From NCBI RefSeq assembly GCF_030440365.1, contig NZ_CP124050.1:62001-126000 (forward strand): a DNA stretch of 64,000 bases, given 5' to 3'. Positions 28,006 to 39,026 of this stretch are shown here, in pieces. The position numbers and the translations under genes were made by a program. Under the pieces are notes generated by a model that was given only the letters and a program-made list of their open reading frames with translations, ran no database searches and was not told where the DNA came from. How positions within the stretch are numbered: the first letter of the stretch is position 1; each line of letters starts with the position of its first letter. Source of the stretch: [Borrelia] lusitaniae (GTDB lineage: Bacteria; Spirochaetota; Spirochaetia; Borreliales; Borreliaceae).

Positions 28006-28605
28006 CTATTTTTTTTTACCAATCAAATTAGATTTAGCAATCTTACCCCTAACAACAGCTGCAGTTTGCTGATCTCCAAGATATATATTAATTTTTTTTA
28101 TATTAGCCTTAGCTGTTGGTATCATAACTTTCTCAAATAAATTAACTCTCTGAGATGTTACTCGAAACTCTTTTAAAAGTAAATCAATCTGTTTTTTCAA
28201 AATTTTAAGCTCTACGTCAATTTGAATCACAATTTTAAGAATTTCAATCCCCTTATCTACCCAATAAGGGGTAAAAAGTAAATCGTGCCTTATATCTTCA
28301 TATTCAATAGAATCGAATATAGGAATTGCAACCCCCGCAATATTTAAAGACTTTTTTACCACTGTTTTGACTTGAATCCAACTCTCAAAAGGAAATTTTT
28401 CACTAAAAAGAGAAATCCAATTAGAAATACTATCCTTAAGTTTTTGTTGCTCAAGATTTTTCATTCTGCAAGAATTCTCAATTTTAACAATTTCCATATA
28501 AAGCTGTTGTTTCTTAAGCTGCAAAGTAGGCAAATATCTCTTAAACATTTTAAGTTCATCTTTTTGCTTTTTGAGATCATTTTTAGTCAATTTAATTTTA
28601 GGCAT
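28006..28605 (-). CDS. atpD: V-type ATPase subunit D
   Basis: This 199-residue subunit is the central rotor shaft. It is almost all helical, with long N- and C-terminal coiled-coil helices (KLTKNDLKKQKDELKMFKRYLPTLQLKKQQLYMEI and LLLKEFRVTSQRVNLFEKVMIPTAKANIKKI). The latter carries the family signature RVNxFExxxIPxxxxNIxxI. The ATG at 28605 lies two bases after the subunit B stop. The usual order B-D is kept. Confidence 0.92.
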   Translation of the reverse strand: MPKIKLTKNDLKKQKDELKMFKRYLPTLQLKKQQLYMEIVKIENSCRMKNLEQQKLKDSISNWISLFSEKFPFESWIQVKTVVKKSLNIAGVAIPIFDSIEYEDIRHDLLFTPYWVDKGIEILKIVIQIDVELKILKKQIDLLLKEFRVTSQRVNLFEKVMIPTAKANIKKINIYLGDQQTAAVVRGKIAKSNLIGKKK

Positions 28606-28607
28606 AA

Positions 28608-29912
28608 TCAAAAAGTCTCTTTTTTAGGCCAATATTTTTCAATAAGGTCTGTTTTTATTCCTGTTTCTTTTGGACTAAAACAACTAGCAAGAATGTCCCA
28701 ACCCAAATCTAAAGCCTCTTCTAAGGGAATATTAACAGATAAATCCATCATTTTACTTTCAAACATATTGCTATACTTGAGCAATTTTTCATCCCATTTG
28801 GTCATATTAAATCCCATGGCTTTCTTTTCTACAGACTCTTTTGAAGATGCATAAAGTTTAATCATTGAGTCCATTATAGTCCTGTGATCGTCTCTAGTTT
28901 TGCCATTTACCATTTGCTTAAGTCTTGAAAGCGATCCAAAAGGCTCTATTCTGCCACCTTTTAAATAATACTGACCTTCTGTAATATACCCAGTATTATC
29001 AGGAACAGGATGAGTAACATCATCACCTGGCATAGTTGTAACTGCAAGTATTGTAATCGAGCCTGCGCCCTCAAAATCAATAGCTTTCTCATAGCGATAT
29101 GCAAGCTGAGAATATAAATCTCCAGGATAACCTCTATTAGAAGGTACTTGTTCCATTGTAATAGATATTTCTTTCATTGCATCAGCAAAATTTGTCATAT
29201 CTGTAAGAAGCACTAAAACTTTTTTACCTCTCAGAGCAAACTTTTCAGCAACAGAAAGCGAAATATCAGGAACAGTTAAAGATTCAACAACAGAATCATT
29301 AGCGGTATGAACAAAAAAAATTGTTCTACTTAAAGCGCCTCCTTTTTCTAAAGAATCTTTAAAAGTCAAATAATCATCATGCTTAAGTCCCATTCCACCA
29401 AGAATTATCAAATCAACCTCTGCTTGAAGTGCAATTCTCATAAGCAGCTCATTATAAGGCTCACCAGAAACAGAAAATATTGGTAATTTTTGAGATTCAA
29501 CAAGAGTATTAAAAATATCTATCATTGGAAGTCCTGTTCTTATCATATTTCTGGGAACAATGCGTTTTGTAGGATTTGCAGAAGGACCTCCAATTTCAAT
29601 CAAATTATCATCAAGAGAAGGGCCTCCATCCCTAGGATTTCCAGAACCATCAAAAATTCTACCCAACAAATTATCAGAAAATGAAACTTGCATTGAATGC
29701 CCCAAAAACTTTATTTCATCTGATGTGGAAACACCTCTTGTGCCACCATAAACCTGAAGAGAAACTTTTTCTCGATCAAGTTTAATTACTTCGGCTAGAG
29801 AACTTGTATCTTTTGCTTTCACAATAGCAAGCTCACCATACTTAATACCTTGAGCTGTAACAGTTATTACATTGCCTGCTATAGACTCTATTTTACTATA
29901 GACTCTTTTCAT
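28608..29912 (-). CDS. atpB: V-type ATPase subunit B
   Basis: This 434-residue non-catalytic nucleotide-binding subunit of the V1 head lacks a full Walker [23 protein letters not shown] stands where subunit A has GPFGAGKTV. It keeps [38 protein letters not shown], the [13 protein letters not shown] motif and [11 protein letters not shown]. It follows subunit A by 21 bases and overlaps the region of the D start. The length is a little short of typical (about 460) but shows no missing block. Confidence 0.95.
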   Translation of the reverse strand: MKRVYSKIESIAGNVITVTAQGIKYGELAIVKAKDTSSLAEVIKLDREKVSLQVYGGTRGVSTSDEIKFLGHSMQVSFSDNLLGRIFDGSGNPRDGGPSLDDNLIEIGGPSANPTKRIVPRNMIRTGLPMIDIFNTLVESQKLPIFSVSGEPYNELLMRIALQAEVDLIILGGMGLKHDDYLTFKDSLEKGGALSRTIFFVHTANDSVVESLTVPDISLSVAEKFALRGKKVLVLLTDMTNFADAMKEISITMEQVPSNRGYPGDLYSQLAYRYEKAIDFEGAGSITILAVTTMPGDDVTHPVPDNTGYITEGQYYLKGGRIEPFGSLSRLKQMVNGKTRDDHRTIMDSMIKLYASSKESVEKKAMGFNMTKWDEKLLKYSNMFESKMMDLSVNIPLEEALDLGWDILASCFSPKETGIKTDLIEKYWPKKETF

Positions 29913-29933
29913 ATATGTATTTCTCCAAACCTC

Positions 29934-31661
29934 CTAAATTGTCTTTTTAAAATTTACCAATTCATTCAAAGTTTGCTCCAATTTATTAAACTTATAATCT
30001 TTAAAAGTAGAAAGATTCATGTCTAAAAGATTTTGTCTTAATTCATTTATAAAATCTCTTGCTTGAAGCTTATCAGAAAACTCAAAATTGGTTTTAAGAA
30101 TGTTATAAACTATATCAAACATATAATTTTGACGTTCTGAATTAACAGCAGCATCAACAGAATCAAATGAATTTTGTTGTAAATAGCATGAATCAAGAAG
30201 TTCAGATTTTAAATAAATTAAAAAATCCTCGTTGCTTATACCCTCTTCCCCAACAACTTTCATCATTTGATTAATTTCGCTACCCTTTACCAAGAAAGAT
30301 CTTGCATATTCTGTCTTTTTAGAATCAATAACACCTTTATATTTACTCCAAGATTCAAGAGGGCTAATAGCTGGAAATTTCCTAGCATCAGACCTTTCTC
30401 TTGTAAGTCCATGAAATGCTCCTACAACCTTTAAAGTTGCTTGAGTAACAGGCTCTTCAAAATTACCACCAGCAGGACTTACAGAACCACCAACTGTTAC
30501 AGATCCAATATCACCATTATTAAGAACTACAATGCCTGCTCTTTCGTAAAAGGAAGCAATAACAGACTCAAGATAAGCTGGAAAAGCCTCCTCACCAGGA
30601 ATTTCTTCAAGACGACCAGACATTTCTCTCATAGCTTGAGCCCATCTTGAAGTTGAATCTGCCAAAAGAAGAATATCAAGACCCATCTGCCTATAATACT
30701 CACCAATAGTAATAGCAGTATAAACAGAAGCCTCTCTAGCTGCAACTGGCATTGAAGATGTATTACAAATAATACAAGTCCTATCTATTAAAGATTTGCC
30801 GGTTTTTGGATCTATCAACTCGGGAAACTCCTTAAGAGTTTCTACCACCTCTCCTGCTCGTTCACCACAAGCTGCAATAATCACTATATCAACATCAGCA
30901 TTTCGACTTGTAACCTGTTGAAGAACTGTTTTTCCAGCTCCAAAAGGACCTGGAATGCAAAAGGTTCCTCCTTTGGCAACTGGAAAAAATGTATCTATAA
31001 TTCTAGTTTGAGTCAACATAGGCTCACTAGGAATAAGTCTTTGCTTATAATTAGTAATAGGAATTTTAACAGGCCAATGAAAAGACATTGTAATATTATG
31101 TCTCATGCCAGAATCATCTTCAATTACAGCAATTTGATCATCAATCGAATAGTCACCATCATTTACAATCTCCACAATTTTATAAAAATCTCTTTTATAA
31201 AATGGAATCATTATTTGATGATGGACAGTTCCTTCAATTACAAAACCCAAAAAATCTCCTGCAATAACACTGTCGCCAACTTTGGAAGTTTTTTTAAAAT
31301 TCCATTTTTTATTTTTATTCAAGGGATTTAAATAAACTCCTCTTTCTAAAAAAAATCCACACTGAATAGCCAGTTCGGGCAAAGGATTTTGAAGCCCATC
31401 GTACACTTGAGTTAAAAGACCCGGTCCCAATTCAACTGCCAAAAGCTTACCTGTAAATTCAACTACATCCCCAACAGATATCCCCTTTGTCAATTCAAAA
31501 ACTTGCGCATCAACTTCATTTCCTCTAACACGAATTACTTCTGCTTTTAAATTTCTGCCAGCGGTCTTTATAAATAAAACTTCATTCATAGAAACTGAAC
31601 CTTCTACCTCAATAGTAACTAAGTTTCCATTCACTCCAACGACTTTTCCTTTTGTATCCAT
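29934..31661 (-). CDS. atpA: V-type ATPase subunit A (catalytic)
   Basis: This 575-residue catalytic subunit has Walker A in GPFGAGKTVLQQ, the catalytic Glu in the GERAGE motif, LADSTSRWAQAMREMSGRLEEIPGEEAFPAYL, and the long non-homologous insertion near residues 110-190 that separates V-type A from F-type beta. The start is ATG 31661 (MDTKGKVVGVNG), with SD AGGA six bases upstream. An in-frame ATG at 31688 lies inside the previous gene and has no SD. In Borrelia, which ferments, the enzyme probably hydrolyses ATP to energise the membrane. Confidence 0.95.
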   Translation of the reverse strand: MDTKGKVVGVNGNLVTIEVEGSVSMNEVLFIKTAGRNLKAEVIRVRGNEVDAQVFELTKGISVGDVVEFTGKLLAVELGPGLLTQVYDGLQNPLPELAIQCGFFLERGVYLNPLNKNKKWNFKKTSKVGDSVIAGDFLGFVIEGTVHHQIMIPFYKRDFYKIVEIVNDGDYSIDDQIAVIEDDSGMRHNITMSFHWPVKIPITNYKQRLIPSEPMLTQTRIIDTFFPVAKGGTFCIPGPFGAGKTVLQQVTSRNADVDIVIIAACGERAGEVVETLKEFPELIDPKTGKSLIDRTCIICNTSSMPVAAREASVYTAITIGEYYRQMGLDILLLADSTSRWAQAMREMSGRLEEIPGEEAFPAYLESVIASFYERAGIVVLNNGDIGSVTVGGSVSPAGGNFEEPVTQATLKVVGAFHGLTRERSDARKFPAISPLESWSKYKGVIDSKKTEYARSFLVKGSEINQMMKVVGEEGISNEDFLIYLKSELLDSCYLQQNSFDSVDAAVNSERQNYMFDIVYNILKTNFEFSDKLQARDFINELRQNLLDMNLSTFKDYKFNKLEQTLNELVNFKKTI

Positions 31662-31674
31662 TAAAATTCCTTTT

Positions 31675-32220
31675 CTAAACTTTTTCATTAGTTTTACAAA
31701 TTAAATTCTGACAAATATTATCAAAATTTTGAATACCTAATTTTTCTTTAAATAAATTATGCCTTAAAAATAACCGTAACTTTAAAAAATAAATTATTAC
31801 TTTCTCAAAATCAAATTCATGTCCAACCTCAAGATCAGTCAAAAATTGCCACTTAAGAAGGTCAAAACCCAATTCTATTTCAAAAAAATTTTCTTTCAAA
31901 CAAATATTTTTCAAAATATTTAGATAATAACTCGAGAAATAAGTAGATTCTAAATAAAAATCCTTGGACAATCCCAATTTTTCTGCTCTTAAAACCGCAA
32001 GCGTATATCTTAATGTATCTTCAAAATCAAGAAAAAGATCAACAATTCTTGATTTGCCCCTATCCACATTAAATTCTAGTAGTCCTTTTAAAAAATTGAA
32101 GTCCTTTTTACTTAAAGAAATTTCGACATTATTGAGAAAATCCGAAACACTATAATCTTTTAAAGATTTTAAATCAATATAAGGCAAAGAAGATAAAACA
32201 TAATAATATGAATCCAACAC
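31675..32220 (-). CDS. DUF2764 protein of the V-ATPase operon (putative subunit C analogue)
   Basis: This 181-residue protein lies between subunits E and A. The start [20 protein letters not shown]...SVSDFL and the end [46 protein letters not shown] resemble the DUF2764 family, which is found in V-ATPase clusters of spirochaetes and Bacteroidetes. Its place in the operon is where subunit C (AC39) would be expected, so it may link rotor and membrane ring. That role is inference. It overlaps the long reading of atpA but ends 13 bases upstream of the atpA start chosen here. Confidence 0.78.
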   Translation of the reverse strand: MLDSYYYVLSSLPYIDLKSLKDYSVSDFLNNVEISLSKKDFNFLKGLLEFNVDRGKSRIVDLFLDFEDTLRYTLAVLRAEKLGLSKDFYLESTYFSSYYLNILKNICLKENFFEIELGFDLLKWQFLTDLEVGHEFDFEKVIIYFLKLRLFLRHNLFKEKLGIQNFDNICQNLICKTNEKV

Positions 32221-32229
32221 AAAAGTCTC

Positions 32230-32829
32230 CTAGACCACTTTTACAACTTCCTTAAATCTTGGATTAAGATAATCAAAAAGAATGTCTGCAATAGTTTCTA
32301 CTGAAAAATCATAATGCAAACCAATATTCTTTTTTTGAATCTTAAAACCTTTGCTTATACCTTTGAAAGGTTTAATTTCTATTCCTTCCTTAAGCTTATT
32401 TCCAAGTTTTAGTCTTAATATCTGCTCTAAGCTAGAAAAATCAGATTCATTTAACTGAATAACTAATTTTTCTTCTTTGGCCCAAGAATCCGTTATTTTA
32501 ATTATAAGCTCTGCTAAGAAATTATTATCACTAAAAACTTCCACCACATTATCTTTTAAAGTATTTTCAAAAATAGACTTAAGACCATTCTCAACACCAA
32601 TAATTAAATCTCTTATTGCCTGACGAGAAGCTTCAATGGCATGGGATTTATAATCATTGACTTCTTTTTCTGATTTTGTCTTTAATGCTCTAGCAGTTTC
32701 TTCTGCTCTAGAGACTATTTCTTCTGCCTGTTTTTTAGCCTTCAAAATAATATCATTAGATAATCTCTCAGCTTCTTCAAGCCCATCTTTTTTAATTTTA
32801 TTTATCAGATCCTTTACTTCAAATTGCAT
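32230..32829 (-). CDS. atpE: V-type ATPase subunit E
   Basis: This 199-residue peripheral-stalk subunit is the first gene of the operon. Residues 1-95 form a long charged helix rich in Ala, Glu and Lys (LSNDIILKAKKQAEEIVSRAEETARALKTKSEKEV), as in E subunits. The C-terminal globular part (VEVFSDNNFLAELIIKITDSWAKEEKLVIQL) fits the family. The SD AAGGAG lies 5 bases before the ATG. No subunit G/H partner for the stalk is present in the cluster. Confidence 0.87.
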   Translation of the reverse strand: MQFEVKDLINKIKKDGLEEAERLSNDIILKAKKQAEEIVSRAEETARALKTKSEKEVNDYKSHAIEASRQAIRDLIIGVENGLKSIFENTLKDNVVEVFSDNNFLAELIIKITDSWAKEEKLVIQLNESDFSSLEQILRLKLGNKLKEGIEIKPFKGISKGFKIQKKNIGLHYDFSVETIADILFDYLNPRFKEVVKVV

Positions 32830-33030
32830 TAAAACTCCTTATTATACAACATAAAAACAATAACTTAACTTAGCAAACAAAACTTTAAAAAAGCATACAA
32901 TAAATTCTTAATATCAAAAATCTTATAATATTAATAACATTAATAATATTATTAAGGCATATCAAATTAGCACAATAATACTTCTTCAAAGAATATATTT
33001 ATTCTCAATTATTAGAAATAATACAATTCA
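32830..33030. other. Upstream region of the V-ATPase operon, AT-rich, with a 16-base palindrome
   Basis: These 201 bases contain no open frame of note. A perfect palindrome, TTAATAATATTATTAA, lies at 32941-32956. The V-ATPase promoter should be here on the minus strand, but several TATAAT-like boxes compete and none has a convincing -35, so I do not pick one. Confidence 0.5.
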
Positions 33031-33417
33031 TTAAAAAAATTGCCCAATAATTTTATAAACATTGCCATCAAGAACTATATCGAGATTTTTGTTTGGAAAT
33101 TTATTTTTAAGTCCTTCTTTAAAGATTTCAATACCCCTTCTATTTATCTTATCCCAAAATTCATCATCAACAAAATTTAAAGTTAATATCTCAATAATAA
33201 TCAAATAGCCTCTTCCAAATTTAGATCCATAGCCTGATGTAAAAGTTGTTGTGACGCTAAAAAGACCATCCAAAAGACCGTTTGCAGCCTTGCCCCTAAA
33301 AGGCCTATTGGGATGAATATCATAAGAATTACCAAATTCAGCTTCAAGCACAAAATCAACATCAAGACAAATGTGAAACAATATATTTTCAAATTCATTA
33401 AATTTTGCTATGTTCAC
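33031..33417 (-). CDS. Unknown 128-residue cytoplasmic protein
   Basis: No family is recognised. The protein starts with GTG at 33417 (MNIAKFNEFENILF), 5 bases after the mutS2 stop, so it is probably made from the mutS2 mRNA. It has no membrane span or signal. The middle is glycine-rich (NRPFRGKAANGLLDGLFSVTTTFTSGYGSKFGRGYLIIIEIL) and the C-terminal half is helical and basic. It could be a small enzyme or nucleic-acid protein; nothing decisive is seen. Confidence 0.7.
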   Translation of the reverse strand: MNIAKFNEFENILFHICLDVDFVLEAEFGNSYDIHPNRPFRGKAANGLLDGLFSVTTTFTSGYGSKFGRGYLIIIEILTLNFVDDEFWDKINRRGIEIFKEGLKNKFPNKNLDIVLDGNVYKIIGQFF

Positions 33418-33422
33418 TTAAA

Positions 33423-35759
33423 TTAAATCTCAACTATAGTTTTTCCAGCCCCTCCATCACTAGGATGAGCAAAATAATATTTTTTAACAAACTTCAACTC
33501 TTTTAATAAATTGCGAACTTCCCTCATAAGAAGACCCTCTCCTTTTCCATGAATGATCTCAAATTTATTAATGCCATTTAATATAATATTATCTATTTTC
33601 TTATTCAAAAAGTCTAGAGCATCAGCAGACCTCATTCCCCTAATATCAAGAGTAAAACTTGACAAGTTTTCCCTATTATAATCAATTGAAAAGCTGAAAT
33701 TTTTACTGCCTTCTTTTTTCTGCTCTCTAAAGTTTTCCAAAGATATCTCTGAGCTAGAAACACTAAGATTAAAAGGACCTACATTAACAACAATCTTCTT
33801 TTTTGAAATCCCAACTATTTTTCCTATTGCATTAGAATTAATTATTCTAACTTTGTCTCCTATTTTAAAATCTGCTGCTATATTTCCCTTATTATTAAGA
33901 GAATTTACTTTATTTAACTTGAAATCTATATTTTTTTCCAAATCTGATATAAAAGCTTTATTTTTTGCAGCATTAATATTACCCTCTTTTATTTCTCTAA
34001 CTAAATTTTCCAAAACTTTTCTTGAATTTTTTAAAAATTCATTCTGCTCATTTAAAAGCTTTCTCTCAATATTTTTTTCTTTTAATAAAAGATCTTGATA
34101 AATATTTTCTACTTCTTTTTCTTGCAATTCTATTTGAATTAATTTATTACTTATGCTTTTTTTCATTAAAAGCAAATCTTTCTCTTTTTCTATTAATCTT
34201 TCTAAAATTTTATTAACTTCTGTTCTTTGAGATGAATAAATTTCATTGGCACGAATTACTATGCTACTCTCAATCAAAGCCCTACTAGCAACATTAAAAG
34301 CATAACTTTCACCAGGAATGGAAAAAATTAAATCATAATTGGGTTGCATTGTCTCTAAATTCATCCGCATAGAAGCATTAATAACACCCCCATGAGTATA
34401 TGCAAAATATTTAAGAGCATTATAATGAGTTGATATTAAAACATAAGAATTAATACCAATTAAATATTCAAGAATGGAAATAGCAAGCGCCTGGCCTTGA
34501 TCAATGTCTGTTCCTGAGCAAAATTCATCAAATATTATAAGACTATTTTTTGTAGCATGTTTTAAAATACAAGAAATATTACTCATATGGCTTGAAAAAG
34601 TAGAAAGAGAATTAGAAATTGACTGCTCATCGCCAATATCAATAAAAATGTTATCAAAAATTTTAAAAGTGCTAGACTTGCTAACAGTAATAGGAATTCC
34701 AAATTGGAACATTGCACTAAGCAGTCCAATTGTCTTTAAAGTTACCGTTTTTCCACCAGCATTAGGACCGGTAATAATTACAACACGATTCTCAACAGGA
34801 TTAAAAGTTATTGCCTTTGAATCCTTTAACAAAGGATGATGCGCATCAATAATATTTAATACATCTGAAATCTCAGGAAATACCCCTTTAGTTTCAATTC
34901 CATAAATCGCTCGTGCTTTTAAAGAATCATAATACAAAAAATTATTATAAAGATTATCTAAAAGAATAATATTGCTATGAACTTTATCAGAAAGATTCTT
35001 TAAAATTTTTAAAATTATTCTTTGTTTTTCCAAACTCAAATAATTTAACCTACTGCTATCATTTACAATATCATCCGGTTCAATATAAAAGGTTTCACCT
35101 GATGACGAAATAGAAATAATATTACCTTTAATTCTACCTTTAAAATTAGACTTAAGAGCAATAGCATACTTGTTCGATTTATAATAAACAAAACTAGAAG
35201 CCAAATATTCTAAATTCAAGCTAATTATTCTTTTTACCTGCTTTTCAATTCGTCTATTTAAATTTTTAATTTCAAATTCAACCGAATCATATTCTTTTAC
35301 AACACCACTTTTCAATTCAAGAGCATCAACATCTATGTATTCTTTCAATTCGCTAAGCAAATTTTTTAACTCTGGACTTAAAAATAATAAATCAGACAAA
35401 ATCTGAGCATTAAGATGCTTAATATTAATATTTTTATTCAAAAATAAATTTATTCTCAAAACCTCATCTAAAAACCCCATAATATCTCTCAAATTTTCAA
35501 TAGAAACTCTTGAATTTTCTTTTGATAATAATGAAATGGGATCTTTTAAGCTATTTATAAAAGAGTTTGGATATCCTTTAAAACTCTCCAAAAGCATTCT
35601 AATGAGATTAACAAAGAAAAACATTTTCTCTAAACTTTCTTTTGTTTTTAATATTTTTTGATCATTTAACAAATTAACGGTGTCTGGATTAGAAACATAT
35701 TTAGATACTAAAGATAAAATTTCATAAAAATCAATATTTTTTAAATATTTATCTTGCAT
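33423..35759 (-). CDS. mutS2: Endonuclease MutS2
   Basis: This 778-residue MutS paralogue acts on branched DNA, recombination intermediates or collided ribosomes. The core clamp is at about residues 150-300. Walker A is [13 protein letters not shown] near 331, Walker B is [16 protein letters not shown] near 406, and a composite motif STHYNALK follows. A long coiled coil covers about 510-620. The C-terminal Smr nuclease domain ([15 protein letters not shown]...[11 protein letters not shown]) completes it. The first 11 bases overlap the rsgA end. Borrelia also has canonical MutS and MutL elsewhere, so mismatch repair is not its expected job. Confidence 0.94.
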   Translation of the reverse strand: MQDKYLKNIDFYEILSLVSKYVSNPDTVNLLNDQKILKTKESLEKMFFFVNLIRMLLESFKGYPNSFINSLKDPISLLSKENSRVSIENLRDIMGFLDEVLRINLFLNKNINIKHLNAQILSDLLFLSPELKNLLSELKEYIDVDALELKSGVVKEYDSVEFEIKNLNRRIEKQVKRIISLNLEYLASSFVYYKSNKYAIALKSNFKGRIKGNIISISSSGETFYIEPDDIVNDSSRLNYLSLEKQRIILKILKNLSDKVHSNIILLDNLYNNFLYYDSLKARAIYGIETKGVFPEISDVLNIIDAHHPLLKDSKAITFNPVENRVVIITGPNAGGKTVTLKTIGLLSAMFQFGIPITVSKSSTFKIFDNIFIDIGDEQSISNSLSTFSSHMSNISCILKHATKNSLIIFDEFCSGTDIDQGQALAISILEYLIGINSYVLISTHYNALKYFAYTHGGVINASMRMNLETMQPNYDLIFSIPGESYAFNVASRALIESSIVIRANEIYSSQRTEVNKILERLIEKEKDLLLMKKSISNKLIQIELQEKEVENIYQDLLLKEKNIERKLLNEQNEFLKNSRKVLENLVREIKEGNINAAKNKAFISDLEKNIDFKLNKVNSLNNKGNIAADFKIGDKVRIINSNAIGKIVGISKKKIVVNVGPFNLSVSSSEISLENFREQKKEGSKNFSFSIDYNRENLSSFTLDIRGMRSADALDFLNKKIDNIILNGINKFEIIHGKGEGLLMREVRNLLKELKFVKKYYFAHPSDGGAGKTIVEI

Positions 35760-36672
35760 AATTTTTATATTTTTTAAGCTCTGATAAAATCTTTAAATAG
35801 CTTTCGTACCTAAGCTTAGAAATACCATTGCCCAAAGCACTCCTAACAGAACAAAAAGGTTCGCTAACATGCAAACAGGATTTATATTTGCAAAAACTAG
35901 AAAAATTTTCAAACTCTTTAAAATAATACTTAAGATTTTCAAAAGGCAATGTTTCAATTCCAAACTCCTTTATTCCGGGAGTATCAACTATTATCCCGCT
36001 TTCAGAATGAAATGATATTGAATAAACAGTAGTATGCTTCCCTCTAGAATACTTATGTGAAATTTCATTTACTGATTGAGAAGCTTTTGAATCAATTAAA
36101 TTTATTAAAGAAGATTTACCAACACCAGACTGCCCAATAAAAGAAGTTCTTGAATTTCTCAAAACCTCTTTTACTTCTTTAATACCCTCAAAAGTTTTAA
36201 CAGAAGTTTTTAAAACCTTGTATCCTAGATTTTTATAAATTTCTACAAATTCTTCAACCTTTTCGCTTATTCCTTTATCAATTTTATTAATGACAATAAC
36301 AGGAACAATATTTTGCTCTTCTGCAACAACAAGAACTCTGTCAATAAAAAAATTTTTCATCTCAGGAAAGTTAGCAGAATTTACAATCAAAACATTATTA
36401 AGATTAGAAACAATAGTCTGTCTAAGATCTGCTTTCCTGTTATAACGCCAAAGAATATTTTTTCTACTTACTCGCTTATCAATATACACCTTACGAGAAC
36501 TATAAATATACCCCAAGACTATATCTCCTGGAACTAAAGGACTGTACTCCTTAAAACCTGTTTCTAATACCTTCCCCTTAAAAATTCCTTCATAAATTAA
36601 TTTACTGCTAAGTTCTAAAATAGAATATATATTATTAACTCCCCAAATAACTTCAAATTCAAGATAATTCAA
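35749..36672 (-). CDS. rsgA: Ribosome small subunit GTPase RsgA
   Basis: This 307-residue, circularly permuted GTPase helps 30S maturation. An N-terminal OB-fold region covers about 1-80. The motif order is G4 (VINKID), then G1 (GQSGVGKSS), G3 (DTPGI), as expected for the permuted domain. The C-terminal zinc site is complete: [14 protein letters not shown] (Cys, Cys, His, Cys). It overlaps murI by ATGA and mutS2 by 11 bases, so the three genes are coupled. Confidence 0.94.
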   Translation of the reverse strand: MNYLEFEVIWGVNNIYSILELSSKLIYEGIFKGKVLETGFKEYSPLVPGDIVLGYIYSSRKVYIDKRVSRKNILWRYNRKADLRQTIVSNLNNVLIVNSANFPEMKNFFIDRVLVVAEEQNIVPVIVINKIDKGISEKVEEFVEIYKNLGYKVLKTSVKTFEGIKEVKEVLRNSRTSFIGQSGVGKSSLINLIDSKASQSVNEISHKYSRGKHTTVYSISFHSESGIIVDTPGIKEFGIETLPFENLKYYFKEFENFSSFCKYKSCLHVSEPFCSVRSALGNGISKLRYESYLKILSELKKYKNYAR

Positions 36673-37451
36673 ACTATCATTCCTTTAAAGTGGAGATTAT
36701 ATTTTTTGCAAAAATTTTTATAAAAATTCAAATTTTCATTTCTAGTTAAATAAAACTCATCTACAAAATCAACATCATTTTTACAATAATTACCTTTATA
36801 TTCAGGAAAATTCATTAATTTAATAAGATCTTGTACCACTAATTCACGATTCTCATAAACAGGAATTTTTAAAAAATCTTCTATCATTGCCTTAAGATGC
36901 AAATAATGAGTGCATCCGAGAAAAACAATTTCTCTATTAGTGTTTATAACTTCAAATTTTAAAGCTTTCAAGCATCTAAGAGCATCTTTTCTGTACTTTT
37001 CTCCATATTCAACAAAATTAACAAGCTCTCCAGCGGCCCTTACAATCAAATCATCATGTATTTTTACTTGATCTTTAACAAATTTGCTCTCAATGGTAGT
37101 ATTTGTTGCAATCAAAAAAACTCTTTTCAAAGCAAGATCTGAAACTGAACTTATCTTTGGCAAAGTATAGATTACCGGAAAAACAAAATTTAATTTATTA
37201 TATACGCTAACAGAAAGCGTATTACAAGCCAAAATTAATGCACTAATATTATAGATTTTTTTAAGTTTGTCAATTAAAAACAAAACTGCTTCTAAAAGAT
37301 ATTCTGAACTCTTCTCCCCATAAGGAAAATTGTTATTATCAGCAACATAAACATATTGACATCCTACTATTTTGCTTTTAATATACTTAAAATAAGAAAG
37401 CCCCCCTATTCCTGAATCAAAAACAATTATTACTTCTTTGAAATTTTCCAT
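36669..37451 (-). CDS. murI: Glutamate racemase
   Basis: This 260-residue enzyme makes D-glutamate for peptidoglycan. The catalytic cysteines are in [10 protein letters not shown] (about residue 78) and [10 protein letters not shown] (about residue 182). The N-terminal [13 protein letters not shown] with catalytic Asp and the SSEYLLE region are typical. It is the first gene of the murI-rsgA-mutS2-unknown group on the minus strand and is transcribed away from asnS. No clear SD is seen close to the ATG. Confidence 0.94.
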   Translation of the reverse strand: MENFKEVIIVFDSGIGGLSYFKYIKSKIVGCQYVYVADNNNFPYGEKSSEYLLEAVLFLIDKLKKIYNISALILACNTLSVSVYNKLNFVFPVIYTLPKISSVSDLALKRVFLIATNTTIESKFVKDQVKIHDDLIVRAAGELVNFVEYGEKYRKDALRCLKALKFEVINTNREIVFLGCTHYLHLKAMIEDFLKIPVYENRELVVQDLIKLMNFPEYKGNYCKNDVDFVDEFYLTRNENLNFYKNFCKKYNLHFKGMIV

Positions 37452-37615
37452 TACAAAATAATAATCACCTCTAAAAAATAAAGTATAAATATTAACAAGG
37501 TTAATTTCAAGAATTAAAATAATAAAAATTGCTAAATGTTTTTTTTAAAAAAAGTTTTAAGTTATAATAAAATTGATTTAACAATATCAATAAGTAATTT
37601 AAGGTGATAAATAAA

Positions 37616-39004
37616 ATGTTTGCAAGCATTAAAGATATTTTAGAAAATCCAATTTTAAACAGTAATGTTACAATAAACGGCTGGATTAGAACTAAGAGAA
37701 GTAATGGTAAGATAGGATTTATAGAAATTAATGATGGCTCAACACTTAAAGGAATTCAAGCTGTAATAAACGAAGAAGAAAATCAATTTAGTGAAAAAGA
37801 TCTAAAAAAGATAACAACAGGAGCAAGTATATCTTTAACAGGTCTATTAGTAGAAAGCCCTGCAAAAGGGCAAAATTATGAAATAAAAACATATAGTTTT
37901 AATGTAATAGGAGAAGCGGATCCAAAAACTTACCCATTGCAAAAAAAAAGACATACTTTTGAATTTTTAAGAGAAATACCTCATTTAAGAATACGAACAA
38001 ATACATTTGGGGCTATTGCTAGGGTAAGAAATAAAATTTCATACAAAATTCATGAATATTTCCAAAAAAACGGGTTTTTTTATATTAATACACCAATAAT
38101 TACATCAAATGATGGGGAAGGTGCAGGAGAAATGTTTAGAGTTTCCACACTAAAATTAAATACCCCAAACAATACACTTAACAATATTGATTTTAAAGAC
38201 GATTTTTTTGGAAAAGAAGCTTTTCTCTCTGTCACCGGTCAATTGCACGGGGAAGCATATGCAATGGCTTTATCTAAAATATATACATTCGGCCCAACAT
38301 TTCGAGCAGAAAATTCTAACACCACACGCCACGCTTCAGAATTTTGGATGATAGAACCAGAAATGGCTTTTTACAAGCTTGAAGACAATATTGTCCTAGC
38401 CGAAAATCTATTAAAATATCTTTTAGGCTCAATTTTAAACGAATGCTCCCAAGATATGGAATTTTTAGAAAATTACATTGAAAAAGGTTTAATTAAAAAA
38501 CTAGAAAACGTAATAAATTCAAATTTTGAGGTTATTACCTATACTAAAGCAATTGAAATTCTTGAAAACTCAAAAAAAAAATTTGAAATAAAGCCTTACT
38601 GGGGAATAGATTTACAAACAGATCACGAGAGATACCTAACAGAAGAGACTTTTAAAAAACCAGTAGTAGTAATTGATTATCCAAAAAATTTCAAAGCATT
38701 TTACATGAAAATCAACAAAGACAATAAAACCGTCAAAGGAATGGATATACTTGTTCCAAAAATTGGAGAAATTATTGGGGGAAGCGAAAGAGAGGATAAC
38801 TTACAAAAATTAGAAAATAGAATAAAAGAATTAAACCTAAACATTGAACACCTAAACTGGTATCTTGATCTAAGAAAATTTGGCTCCACCCCTCATTCTG
38901 GTTTTGGACTTGGACTTGAAAGATTAGTGCAATACTCAACAGGAATATCCAACATAAGAGATTCAATACCATTCCCAAGGACTCCTAAAAATCTTTATTT
39001 TTAA
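37616..39004 (+). CDS. asnS: Asparaginyl-tRNA synthetase
   Basis: This class IIb synthetase of about 462 residues charges tRNA-Asn. It has an N-terminal OB-fold anticodon domain (VTINGWIRTKRSNGKIGFIEINDGS), class II motif 2 FRAENSNTTRHASEFWMIEPEMAF and motif 3 GFGLGLERLVQY. The start is ATG 37616: AGGTGAT, a strong match to the 16S tail, lies 7 bases before it, and the in-frame GTG at 37604 falls inside that SD. A TATAAT box at 37563-37568 is a likely -10. The SPOR-like gene follows after 22 bases. Confidence 0.95.
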   Translation: MFASIKDILENPILNSNVTINGWIRTKRSNGKIGFIEINDGSTLKGIQAVINEEENQFSEKDLKKITTGASISLTGLLVESPAKGQNYEIKTYSFNVIGEADPKTYPLQKKRHTFEFLREIPHLRIRTNTFGAIARVRNKISYKIHEYFQKNGFFYINTPIITSNDGEGAGEMFRVSTLKLNTPNNTLNNIDFKDDFFGKEAFLSVTGQLHGEAYAMALSKIYTFGPTFRAENSNTTRHASEFWMIEPEMAFYKLEDNIVLAENLLKYLLGSILNECSQDMEFLENYIEKGLIKKLENVINSNFEVITYTKAIEILENSKKKFEIKPYWGIDLQTDHERYLTEETFKKPVVVIDYPKNFKAFYMKINKDNKTVKGMDILVPKIGEIIGGSEREDNLQKLENRIKELNLNIEHLNWYLDLRKFGSTPHSGFGLGLERLVQYSTGISNIRDSIPFPRTPKNLYF

Positions 39005-39026
39005 TCAAACGAAAGGAAACAAGAAA

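Noticed and set aside
28372..31331. Several plus-strand open frames opposite the V-ATPase genes
   Set aside because: They lie entirely inside conserved minus-strand genes, have no recognisable domains and show the composition expected of antisense shadows.
32836..32855. TATAAT box 11 bases before the subunit E ATG as the V-ATPase promoter
   Set aside because: Transcription from it would start after or within the SD AAGGAG and cut it off, and no -35 fits at 16-18 bases. It is probably an AT-rich coincidence.
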